Positions 16,512 to 24,954 of a DNA stretch of 31,164 nucleotides are shown here, piece after piece. This DNA comes from Scybalousia_A sp045221575 (GTDB lineage: Bacteria; Bacteroidota; Bacteroidia; Bacteroidales; P3), in assembly GCA_045221575.1 (NCBI GenBank), contig JBGUWU010000030.1:1-31164 (forward strand). The letters are read 5' to 3'. Within the stretch, counting starts at the first letter, position 1; the number at the start of each line of letters is the position of its first letter. Position numbers and translations under genes: made by a program. A model generated the notes under the pieces. That model did no database searches and was not told where the DNA came from. It saw only the letters and a list, made by a program, of their open reading frames with translations.

Positions 16512-19208
16512 CTATTTGTGTTTGCGGTTGCATAGAATAGCAAAATCACAATATTCACAGGTACTACTATCTGGTGTTTTAAAGTATTCACTTCCTTGTT
16601 TTTTGTTTATAAGAGAGGATATAAGTCTTTTAAGTTCCTGTTCAAACTCTTCGTTAATAGTTTTGTCGTAGATAAGTATATTTTTGTCTTTACCTTGTTT
16701 AATAAACAAATCTCCGTTAGTCATATCGGAAAGATACAAAAGCACAGGTTTAAGTTTTGTGTTTGCTTTGAAAGTTGGTTGATTATATACTAACCAGCAA
16801 TATAACAGAATTTCAAAAACATAGTCTGTTCTTCCTGTTCTTTGTTTTCTATTGTTGTAATCTTCATTAAAGATAGAAGAAATACTACTTATAGCGTCTG
16901 TTGCCTTGCTTCCTGTTTTGTAATCAACAATGCGATAATTATCATTTTTGTCTTTATCTATTCTGTCTAAACGGCTTTTAATGTGGACTGTGTGACCATC
17001 AACTACTAAATCTTTTTGCAAGCTCAATTCTCCATCTAAGTAATGGTTCTCTTCTTTTATATCCATTTCAATTAAATCTGTAAGATATTTTTCTAACATC
17101 TTGAAATGTAAGTCTTCTAAACAGTTAAGATTTTTTTGTTTGTCGTAGTACTCTTTTGCTTGAATATCTTTATCGTAATTGTTAGTACGAGCTTCTTTTA
17201 CGATCTTGTTTATTAGATCTTTGATAGGAATATCTTTATTTTTCTTTCTTTGAGTGTAGTATTCGTTTGCAATAGAGTGAAAGACGTTTCCAAAGGCAAT
17301 TCTTATATAATCGTCATCTTTGATTTCTTCCGATAATCCTTTAATGGTGGAGAGGTAAAATTTCTTTTCACAATCTATAAGTTTATTTAGTGAAGAAGCA
17401 GACAAAGATCTTAATCCATTATCCAAAAATGTACAGTCTTTTATGTCAAAATTATATTCTTTACTCTCTAAAACAAATGGTAAAGCTGTCTGTAAGGTAA
17501 TTTCTTCAATATCCTTAAAAGCAGACATTTCTATTTTTATTTGTCTAAGAAAACGACTCATTTCTTGAACTTTATCTCCAGCTGCAGTAGTATAAACAAA
17601 GTCCATTCGTTCAGTAGTATGGAATAAACGATAGAAATAATAAGCGAACAAACCTACTTTTCTTTTTATGGACATCATATTATATGCTTCTTTGAAAGAG
17701 AACGGAATGAAAGAAGAGTCTGAAGAAATTTTTGGTAAGTTGTCATCTGTACAAGAAAGCATTAAAACATATTTAAAATCCAACAAACGAGATTCCAAAA
17801 CTCCCATTATCTGTATTCCGTTTAAAGCATCAGATAGTAAATCTACGCTTTCTCTATTTAAGTATTTCTTTATTGAATCCATAAGTATTTCTTCTGAAAG
17901 ATTATCTCTATTCTCAAAGAAATCTAAACTATCAACAAAAGAAAGTATATTCTCATTTATGGATTTTAAGACGTCTAATTGCCAAAAATTCTCTTCGTTT
18001 TTAGAATCTAAGATGGTTTGCGCCAAAGCTCTAATGTCTTCGTCTATTTTTTCTTTTTGAAGACCTTGCTTAATCCACTTAGAAACTAAAGAAATGATAT
18101 TGTTGTAAAGTAGGGTCTGTTTAAAAGGATAGCCCATTGTAATATTTACTTTTATATTATCAGGCAAAGACTTTAACACTAAAGGTATAAGACTTTCATC
18201 TAAGAGAATTATTGCAATATCTGATGGATTCTGATTTTCGTAATCAATATCTTTTAACCATTGCTTTATATAAGTGAGAGAATATGTTGAGTATGAAGAT
18301 TTAATTATTTTAAGCTGTTGTTTGGAATTTTTTATTTGATTAAAATTGTTCTTAGCAAAAGAATCAGACATAGGAAACAATGCGAGGTTCTCTCTCATAA
18401 AAATTCCTGCTTCATTAGATATATTGTTAGTATAGTACTCGTCAAAATCCCAATAGAACTCTACTAAATACTGTTCTTTTAATAGTCTGAATATCTTTTG
18501 TTCGCATTGGTTTAAAACACTGAAACCTGCAAGGTGAATATATTTGTAAGGTAAATCAATTTCTTTGTTTTCTAATTTTTGTGAGAAATCTCTGTAAATT
18601 AAGCCAGAATAAGCGATGTGTTGCTCTCTTAGACTGTGGTTAAAGTCTTCGTAAATATCATATAAGCAGTTCCATATCTTTACAAAGTTTTTTATAATAT
18701 TGTCATCTTGGCTAAAATTGATATTAAAGAAACGAGAGAGTAGATTCTTTTGTTCTTCGTTTAAATATTCGTTAGGAGAGACTTCAAGTTCTTTGTATTC
18801 TTCAATATTTCGGTAGAATGCCTTGATATTTACTAAGTTTTTATCTAATTCATCAAAGTCATTTAGTAGAATTCCGCCCCAAAAGTAAAAATCAGAGAAG
18901 GTTTCTTGTTGCTCGTCTTCATTTAAAGGATTGTGCTGGTAATATATTTTGCAATAACTTTTGTATAAAGTATAAAGAAGTGGAAGTTTATCTGCAAGAG
19001 AAACGTCTAAGATATTCTTTTTCACTAATTCATCAATAGAAAAAATGTCAGGTAAAAATATTGCTTGTTCATCTTTTACCTCAATATACTCATATAAAAA
19101 ACGTATGGCTCTTTTGTTTGGAAGAACAATTAATGTATTTTCAAAAGAAGTGTCCTTATTTTCAAAAATATGCTTTGCTAATCTATATAAAAACTTATTA
19201 TCTTTCAT
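16512..19208 (-). CDS. addB: AddB-like subunit of the AddAB recombination nuclease
   Basis: 898 aa. The C-terminal quarter has the PD-(D/E)XK (RecB/Cas4-type) nuclease signature: SRLDRIDKDKND then RIVDYKTGSK, giving the D and DYK catalytic set. A four-cysteine Fe-S staple is formed by one Cys in the LIDCEKKFY segment and three at the very end (C884, C887, C893, CEYCDFAILC). The N-terminal part (NTLIVLPNKRAIRFL, then a degenerate helicase-like region) matches inactivated helicase domains of AddB. The gene begins 4 bp after the addA stop, so the two are made together. AddAB processes double-strand breaks for RecA-dependent repair and degrades linear foreign DNA. Sequence identity is likely low, as usual for Bacteroidetes AddB, but the architecture is clear. 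Confidence 0.88.
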   Translation of the reverse strand: MKDNKFLYRLAKHIFENKDTSFENTLIVLPNKRAIRFLYEYIEVKDEQAIFLPDIFSIDELVKKNILDVSLADKLPLLYTLYKSYCKIYYQHNPLNEDEQQETFSDFYFWGGILLNDFDELDKNLVNIKAFYRNIEEYKELEVSPNEYLNEEQKNLLSRFFNINFSQDDNIIKNFVKIWNCLYDIYEDFNHSLREQHIAYSGLIYRDFSQKLENKEIDLPYKYIHLAGFSVLNQCEQKIFRLLKEQYLVEFYWDFDEYYTNNISNEAGIFMRENLALFPMSDSFAKNNFNQIKNSKQQLKIIKSSYSTYSLTYIKQWLKDIDYENQNPSDIAIILLDESLIPLVLKSLPDNIKVNITMGYPFKQTLLYNNIISLVSKWIKQGLQKEKIDEDIRALAQTILDSKNEENFWQLDVLKSINENILSFVDSLDFFENRDNLSEEILMDSIKKYLNRESVDLLSDALNGIQIMGVLESRLLDFKYVLMLSCTDDNLPKISSDSSFIPFSFKEAYNMMSIKRKVGLFAYYFYRLFHTTERMDFVYTTAAGDKVQEMSRFLRQIKIEMSAFKDIEEITLQTALPFVLESKEYNFDIKDCTFLDNGLRSLSASSLNKLIDCEKKFYLSTIKGLSEEIKDDDYIRIAFGNVFHSIANEYYTQRKKNKDIPIKDLINKIVKEARTNNYDKDIQAKEYYDKQKNLNCLEDLHFKMLEKYLTDLIEMDIKEENHYLDGELSLQKDLVVDGHTVHIKSRLDRIDKDKNDNYRIVDYKTGSKATDAISSISSIFNEDYNNRKQRTGRTDYVFEILLYCWLVYNQPTFKANTKLKPVLLYLSDMTNGDLFIKQGKDKNILIYDKTINEEFEQELKRLISSLINKKQGSEYFKTPDSSTCEYCDFAILCNRKHK

Positions 19209-19212
19209 TTCT

Positions 19213-22200
19213 TTATTTAACCTCTATAATTTGTTGATTTACCCTTAATTCTTTATCTAAATCTATATCAATATACCAAAGATATGAGTTTATATTCTTA
19301 TAACCTATGCGTTGCAAAAGAGATTTGTATTCTTGCACTTGTTGAGTGTATTTTTTATTTCTCTCTTCGTTGAATTTTGCAAATTTATAATCAACTATCT
19401 CAACCAAATCTTCTTTTATCATAATTCTATCAGGACGTTTGAGTTTTAGGTTTTTGTCTTTTTTGTATAAGATATTTCTTTCGTTGATTATTTTATAATA
19501 ACCGTCAAACCAATGTCTTTTATTAGAGAACTCAATCATCAGTTTACATACTTGTTGTATCTCTTGCCAATGTTCGTATTGCTTTGAGAAGATATTGGCT
19601 TTGTTTGTTAAATCTTCTGCTGTTAATATATTAGATATAAATCCGTGCATCATAGAACCAAACTCTCTTTTCTTTTTATTTAGTTCGGCATCTTGAATCT
19701 TAAAATAATTTTCGGACTCAGAAGGAGTGGAAAAGACAAGTGCGTTTTTGTTTAGTTGCATAGAAAGATTTGTATTAAAGTTAGAATAATGAGATTCTTT
19801 CTCGTCTTTATAATACACAGTTGCTTTATTTTTATAAAGCATTACTTTATCTTCTTGTTTAAAATCTTCAACATGTGAGTTTGTGTAGTTGTAAAGAATG
19901 TTACCAACGTTGGTTTCACAGCCAACAGTTTGCTTTGTCTTAGTTGTTGTAGTTATAATGGAGAGATGTTTTATTGGACGAGTAAGGGCAACATAAAGTA
20001 AATTGAGATTATCTATACGTTGCATTTCTTTCTCTTCTTGGTAAATATCATCAAAACAAGTGTCTTGCAAGTCTGAGATGTTACATTTAAGAACAGGAAT
20101 ATTAACAACCTTATTCTCTTTGTTGAATACCCATATTGAATCTTTGCTTTTAAAAGTAGTCCATGAAAAATAAGGAATGATAACTATAGGAAACTCTAAT
20201 CCTTTACTTTTATGTATGGTGCAAAGTCTAAGAGAGTTATCTTGTGCAGAAGTTTCTACTTTTTGAGTTTTCAATGTGCTGTCCCAACAGTCTAAAAAAT
20301 CGTTCAAATCACCAGAGAAATTATTGATAAAGTTTTTTATGCTATCATAAAATGCGGGCATAAATACAGTGTCGTTGATGTCTAGAATATTAGAAAGTTC
20401 CGCCACAATATCAAACAAAGAAGTCTTGGAATAAATCTTCGTTCTTATTTTTTCTATCTTCTCTAAAGCCTCTGGTTTTTCTTTAAAGATTAGCTCTTTG
20501 CAGATGTTTTTGTTTTTGTCTGCTAAGTACCTCATCGCTGCTATAATAAGTTTAATAGCACCAGAAGAAGATAAAACAAAAGCATCATCACTTATTGGGT
20601 TATATTTATAAGGCTTTTCTCCTTTGATATCTAATGTTTTAAGATGTTCAGCTAAAGTGGTTATATCTTTAGTCTCTCTACACAAAATGGCAATATCTTC
20701 TACCTTGTAACCGAGGTTTATATAGTAGTCTATCTCATTAATAGTTTGCTGTATCATATCATCATCTTTGGAGATAAACTCTATTCTTACGCTTCCTTTG
20801 TCTTGGTATCCTGGTTTAATGATTTGATTTTTATACCCATCAAATAAATAAGAGAAAAATGAGTTGTTGAAATCTACTATATTGCCAAATGTTCTAAAAT
20901 TATTTTCAAGGTCAATAACTTTATTGTCTTTGTCTTGTGTAAGGGAATAGAGTATTCTCCAATCACCATTATTCCATCTATAGATACTTTGTTTTATATC
21001 TCCAAAGATAAAAGCTTTTCCATCTTCTTCTGAAAGACATTCTCTTATTAAAGCATATAGGTTGTACCAATCAATAGAGGAGGTGTCTTGAAACTCATCT
21101 ATCATTATGCTTTCCAAATATGTTCCAATTTTTTCATAGATGAAAGAAATCTTGTCAGAGTAGTTATCTTCTTGCAAAGACAATCCTCGTAAAACTTGTT
21201 TAGTGTTTTTTAGTACAAAATTATCATCTTGTTTTAGTAGTTCTGCTTTTTCATCGTAGAGTATTTTTATTAAAGCTAAAGGGTGTATATTGTCGTAAAA
21301 GAGTAGTAAAGATCTGTATTCCTCTACTTTTTCTTGTAAGAATGTATCTATTTCTTCTATTAGTGAAACGAGTTTTTGAGGTGTTGTTCCTTTTTTTACA
21401 TATTCCTTATCGTTGAAATAATCTTCTACGAGTTTAGCAATTAAATACTTGTCTTTTATTTCTGTTAGATGGTGATCTATTTTATAGAAAACACCTCTTG
21501 CTCCTCCTTTGAAATCATCTTCATTAAGAGCAAGTTCTTTGCACAGGTTGAGAAAGTTAGATTTATATTCTTGAGCTTTGTCTTTTATTTCTTTGATGTT
21601 TTTCTTTAGTATGTTTTCAATCTTTAAAAGGTTGGATATGTTGTTGTTCTCATCGCTTAAACAATCCAAAATATCGTTACTGTTTAAGGAATTAAGAATG
21701 TTTTCTAAATTTTTACTAAAGTTCCAACTTTTGTTGTCATCTTGTCGCTTTAAAAAATATTTATAAAGCACAAGTGAAAGTATTTTTCCCTGAGGTGTAT
21801 CTTCTTTACTTTTTTGAATAATATTTTTTACTGCTCTGGAATTGTATTCTTTATCATCTAAGATAATGGAGAAACCGTTACTTACACCTAATTCTTTAGC
21901 CATGTTTCTAAGTATAAGTTGGAAGAAAGAATCAATAGTAGATATATTGAAAAAAGAGTAGTTGTGAATAATTTCTGTTAGAATCTTATTTGAGTATTCA
22001 ATTATTTGGTTTTCTGATAAAAGAGTCTTCTTTTTGATAACAGGTAAATAGGGATTGCTATTCTCATTTTTAGATAGAGAAACAAGCACATCAATAATAC
22101 GATCTTTCATTTCTCTTGTTGAAGCGTTGGTAAATGTAACAGCAAGTATGCTTTTGAAACTAAGTTGTTTGCCTTTTTGCATATATTCCATAAGTATAGA

Positions 22201-22272
22201 TATATATTCAGCAACTAAGTTAAACGTTTTCCCACTTCCAGCAGATGCAGAATAGATAGTTAATTTACTCAT
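19213..22272 (-). CDS. addA: AddA-like UvrD-family helicase-nuclease
   Basis: 1019 aa. It shows the full SF1A helicase set: Walker A SASAGSGKT (8-16), TNASTREMK, motif II IDEFQDTSS, GDIKQSIYRWN, motif IV ENNFRTFGNIV, motif V TIHKSKGLEFPIVI and motif VI LLYVALTRPIKH. A C-terminal PD-(D/E)XK nuclease follows (RPDRIMIKEDLVEIVDYKFAK). This is the translocating and cutting subunit of AddAB. It is the first gene of a two-gene operon with its own -7 box 25 bp upstream. RecBCD/AddAB-type enzymes are known to supply DNA ends to some CRISPR adaptation systems; the CRISPR array starts 1.1 kb away, but a direct link here is only inference. Confidence 0.92.
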   Translation of the reverse strand: MSKLTIYSASAGSGKTFNLVAEYISILMEYMQKGKQLSFKSILAVTFTNASTREMKDRIIDVLVSLSKNENSNPYLPVIKKKTLLSENQIIEYSNKILTEIIHNYSFFNISTIDSFFQLILRNMAKELGVSNGFSIILDDKEYNSRAVKNIIQKSKEDTPQGKILSLVLYKYFLKRQDDNKSWNFSKNLENILNSLNSNDILDCLSDENNNISNLLKIENILKKNIKEIKDKAQEYKSNFLNLCKELALNEDDFKGGARGVFYKIDHHLTEIKDKYLIAKLVEDYFNDKEYVKKGTTPQKLVSLIEEIDTFLQEKVEEYRSLLLFYDNIHPLALIKILYDEKAELLKQDDNFVLKNTKQVLRGLSLQEDNYSDKISFIYEKIGTYLESIMIDEFQDTSSIDWYNLYALIRECLSEEDGKAFIFGDIKQSIYRWNNGDWRILYSLTQDKDNKVIDLENNFRTFGNIVDFNNSFFSYLFDGYKNQIIKPGYQDKGSVRIEFISKDDDMIQQTINEIDYYINLGYKVEDIAILCRETKDITTLAEHLKTLDIKGEKPYKYNPISDDAFVLSSSGAIKLIIAAMRYLADKNKNICKELIFKEKPEALEKIEKIRTKIYSKTSLFDIVAELSNILDINDTVFMPAFYDSIKNFINNFSGDLNDFLDCWDSTLKTQKVETSAQDNSLRLCTIHKSKGLEFPIVIIPYFSWTTFKSKDSIWVFNKENKVVNIPVLKCNISDLQDTCFDDIYQEEKEMQRIDNLNLLYVALTRPIKHLSIITTTTKTKQTVGCETNVGNILYNYTNSHVEDFKQEDKVMLYKNKATVYYKDEKESHYSNFNTNLSMQLNKNALVFSTPSESENYFKIQDAELNKKKREFGSMMHGFISNILTAEDLTNKANIFSKQYEHWQEIQQVCKLMIEFSNKRHWFDGYYKIINERNILYKKDKNLKLKRPDRIMIKEDLVEIVDYKFAKFNEERNKKYTQQVQEYKSLLQRIGYKNINSYLWYIDIDLDKELRVNQQIIEVK

Positions 22273-22296
22273 TGTTTATTTTTGTTTTTATAGAAC

Positions 22297-22306
22297 AGCA
22301 AAAGTA
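22297..22306 (-). promoter_or_regulatory. Bacteroidetes -7 box for addAB
   Basis: On the minus strand TACTTTTGCT matches TAnnTTTG and lies 24 bp before the addA ATG. Confidence 0.55.
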
Positions 22307-22350
22307 CGAAAAAAACTTGATTGTTTAACATAAAAAGCAAAACTTGATAA

Positions 22351-22433
22351 AAAAAGAGTTGATTTTAATTTTTTAAAAGTTGATCTTTATACTAAAAAGA
22401 GTTGATTTTAAAAATTTAAAATCAACTCTTTTT
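22351..22433. repeat. Direct repeat pair plus a perfect 19-bp inverted repeat
   Basis: AAAAAGAGTTGATTTTAA occurs at 22351-22368 and 22394-22411, 43 bp apart, and its exact reverse complement follows at 22416-22433. The second copy and the inverted copy make a 19-bp perfect stem (22394-22412 with 22415-22433) with a 2-nt gap, followed by more T residues, so it would work as a terminator or a stable RNA hairpin. It lies between divergent addA and rnpB, where no upstream transcript is evident. Confidence 0.75.
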
Positions 22434-22472
22434 TTCTTGTTATGAATATTATTGTATAAAAAAACAATTTTG

Positions 22473-22482
22473 TAATTTTGCA
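22473..22482 (+). promoter_or_regulatory. Bacteroidetes -7 box for rnpB
   Basis: TAATTTTGCA fits TAnnTTTGCA and lies just upstream of the RNase P RNA 5' end, as needed for an RNA gene promoter. Confidence 0.7.
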
Positions 22483-22487
22483 GGCTC

Positions 22488-22890
22488 AAAAGAGTAGGAG
22501 AGATAGTATTGTTCTATCGCTGAAAGATTAGTTCTTTGAGAGGAAAGTCCGGGCAACACAGAGCAGCATACTGCCTAACAGACAGGCAATAGTTTGTCTT
22601 CTATAAACAACCTATTGACAGAAAGTGCAACAGAAAATAACCGCTTAAGAATGTTTTGTTTCTTTTTTATTGTTCTTAAGTAAGGGTGGAAAATCAGGGT
22701 AAGAGCCTGTAGGAAAGGTTAGTGATAATCTTTTTGTGCAAACCTTATGCGTTGAAAGTCCAAATATACCAACGTAAATACTTGCTCGGTATTGTTGGGG
22801 GGTAGGATGATTGAACCATACTGCAAAGTATGGTCTAGATTAATGATAGAACTCGACAGAACCCGGCTTATAGATACTATCTCTTTTTTT
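22488..22890 (+). ncRNA. rnpB: RNase P RNA, catalytic RNA of tRNA 5' processing
   Basis: The universal core elements are present: GAGGAAAGTCCGGGC at 22540-22554 (CR-I / P4 5' strand) and ACAGAACCCGGCTTA at 22856-22870 (CR-V / P4 3' strand). The P1 stem closes the molecule: GAGATAGTAT at about 22500-22509 pairs with ATACTATCTC at about 22874-22883, and a T tract follows. About 400 nt is right for a bacterial type A RNA. The exact 5' end is inferred from the -7 box. Confidence 0.96.
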
Positions 22891-23036
22891 ATATAATCTT
22901 TATTTGTTATAAAAAATTGCTTGTTATCAACGTTATTAAATTAGAATAATATTAAAAAATTTAAAAACTTAATATGATAGGCTGAAAATTTCTGCATATT
23001 TTTTGATAAAATATTTAAAAATTAAAAATAAAAGAT

Positions 23037-23046
23037 TAATTTTGCA
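23037..23046 (+). promoter_or_regulatory. -7 promoter box placed almost at the start codon
   Basis: TAATTTTGCA is a perfect -7 box, but its last base lies only 5 nt before the ATG at 23052. Transcription would begin at or next to the start codon, so the mRNA would be leaderless or nearly so. Confidence 0.6.
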
Positions 23047-23051
23047 GAGTA

Positions 23052-23234
23052 ATGAAAAAAGAATTTGGAAAATGGTTAATGGATGTTGCAAAATATGTTG
23101 CAACGGCGGTTTTGATATCTTCGTGGTTTAGTAATGCTAACACGTGGGGGATAATCAAAAATATCATAACCATTTGTGTTGTTATAATAACTTTAGTAAT
23201 AGGTTTATATTTAAATAAAAACGAAAGGGAATGA
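23052..23234 (+). CDS. Small two-helix membrane protein, DUF6722-like
   Basis: 60 aa. It begins MKKEFGKWLMDVAKYVATAV and has two hydrophobic segments (about 14-26 and 35-54) with a short polar link, ending in NKNERE. The N-terminal pattern resembles small Bacteroidetes proteins grouped as DUF6722; I recall this pattern but cannot verify it here. The function is unknown. A perfect -7 promoter box sits directly before it. Its stop codon overlaps the ATG of the next tiny gene (ATGA), so the two are translationally coupled. Confidence 0.7.
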   Translation: MKKEFGKWLMDVAKYVATAVLISSWFSNANTWGIIKNIITICVVIITLVIGLYLNKNERE

Positions 23235-23344
23235 TTATGGATGCTGGAATGATGATGTTAATAGCAATTTTATTAATTGCGGTAGTAGGTGCTATTTATT
23301 TCACTGTAAAAGACAGAAAAAAACAATTACACACAAACAATTAA
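23231..23344 (+). CDS. 37-aa single-helix membrane peptide
   Basis: A short frame starts at ATGA overlapping the preceding stop: M-I-M-D-A-G-M-M-M-L then a hydrophobic stretch (LIAILLIAVVGAIYF) and a basic end (KDRKKQLHTNN). One transmembrane helix with a positively charged C-terminus is predicted by eye. The 4-bp overlap, the shared upstream promoter and the strong terminator 21 bp after the stop argue that it is a real gene. No family is recognised. Confidence 0.6.
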   Translation: MIMDAGMMMLIAILLIAVVGAIYFTVKDRKKQLHTNN

Positions 23345-23365
23345 AAACAACGACATTTGATTTAA

Positions 23366-23397
23366 GGGCGATTTTATAAGAAATCGCCCTTTTTTTA
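23366..23397 (+). terminator. Rho-independent terminator between the small genes and the CRISPR array
   Basis: GGGCGATTT and AAATCGCCC form a 9-bp perfect stem with a 6-nt loop, followed by eight T residues. It ends 3 bp before the last CRISPR repeat. The T tract is only on the plus strand, so it serves the small-gene operon and not the array. Confidence 0.9.
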
Positions 23398-23399
23398 TT

Positions 23400-24954
23400 A
23401 TCTTAATCCTTGTTTTAATGGAATATACTCTTTGAGTATGCACAAATAGGAAGTAGTGGTAATTATGCACAAATGTCTTAATCCTTGTTTTAATGGAATA
23501 TACTCTTTGAGAAATATAAAAAAAATGAAAAAAATGAAAAAAACAGTCTTAATCCTTGTTTTAATGGAATATACTCTTTGAGTAAAAATGTAGCATCTAC
23601 TATTGATAACGCCCGCGGGTCTTAATCCTTGTTTTAATGGAATATACTCTTTGAGAGACCTACCCAAGTACTAGTAGAAAATGTGGGAGATGTCTTAATC
23701 CTTGTTTTAATGGAATATACTCTTTGAGAGGATAATGGGGTAATGTAGGTGTCTAGTCAGCACCGTCTTAATCCTTGTTTTAATGGAATATACTCTTTGA
23801 GTAATATGGAAAATACATTTATTATACTATGCATATTGTCTTAATCCTTGTTTTAATGGAATATACTCTTTGAGCAGTTTGAAGATTTGACAAGAATCCC
23901 CTTCAGCAAAGTCTTAATCCTTGTTTTAATGGAATATACTCTTTGAGATTATTGAAAAAAATGCGACAGTTGTAGCAGTTAAAGTCTTAATCCTTGTTTT
24001 AATGGAATATACTCTTTGAGTACCTGGCTGGTGGGGGGAAAGTCTTAATCCTTGTTTTAATGGAATATACTCTTTGAGCCAGAACGCCGAGTTTGGTAGT
24101 TTATCTCTTGCAGGGTCTTAATCCTTGTTTTAATGGAATATACTCTTTGAGCGACTTAATTGCCGCCCATGGCAGACCAACAAAAGTGTCTTAATCCTTG
24201 TTTTAATGGAATATACTCTTTGAGAGGAAAAATCCAGAGCTTGTCCCAACTCGGCCAGAAGTCTTAATCCTTGTTTTAATGGAATATACTCTTTGAGAGT
24301 TTGCAGATGATTAAAAACTTCCCTGCAGACATAGTCTTAATCCTTGTTTTAATGGAATATACTCTTTGAGCGTGGGAGGATTATTGCAGACGTGCAATAG
24401 ACTGGCTGTCTTAATCCTTGTTTTAATGGAATATACTCTTTGAGTGCGAGCAGACGAAACAGTCGAAGGTGTTATTTCTTAGTCTTAATCCTTGTTTTAA
24501 TGGAATATACTCTTTGAGAATGCTGCTTTTCCTGATAGAGATAAGAAAATCCCTGTCTTAATCCTTGTTTTAATGGAATATACTCTTTGAGTATATAATA
24601 GATATTATAAACATTAAACACCGATGGGGTCTTAATCCTTGTTTTAATGGAATATACTCTTTGAGTCGTTAGAGATGAAGGCTAACGAAAAAGTCGAAGG
24701 TCTTAATCCTTGTTTTAATGGAATATACTCTTTGAGAATATAAACAACGATGAAAACAACAATTGAAAAAAGTCTTAATCCTTGTTTTAATGGAATATAC
24801 TCTTTGAGCATTAATGGCAGAGATTTGCCACTTGTTCCAAATTTGTCTTAATCCTTGTTTTAATGGAATATACTCTTTGAGAACAAAGATCTCAACTGAA
24901 AAAGCTGGAGATATTACGTCTTAATCCTTGTTTTAATGGAATATACTCTTTGAG
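23400..24954 (-). CRISPR. CRISPR array, 22 repeats of 37 bp and 21 spacers
   Basis: On the plus strand the repeat starts GTCTTAATCC, continues TTGTTTTAATGG and ends AATATACTCTTTGAG. I counted 22 copies, beginning at 23400, 23475, 23546 and so on to 24918. All are identical by eye except the leftmost, which has A for the first G. Spacers are 34-38 bp, mostly 36, with one of only 21 bp (24021-24041). Transcription is placed on the minus strand for three reasons: the variant terminal repeat is on the left, the AT-rich leader with a -7 box is on the right next to cas2, and the repeat then ends in ATTAAGAC, close to the ATTGAAAC-like 8-nt handle of type III crRNAs. All spacers lack obvious matches within this window. 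Confidence 0.98.

Noticed and set aside
17668..18060. 130-codon plus-strand frame inside addB
   Set aside because: Antisense shadow of the AddB frame; no promoter or domain signature.
23398..23667. Reading frame of 89 codons on the minus strand over the left end of the CRISPR array
   Set aside because: It consists of translated repeats (KEYIPLKQGLR repeated) and spacers, so it is an artefact of the array.
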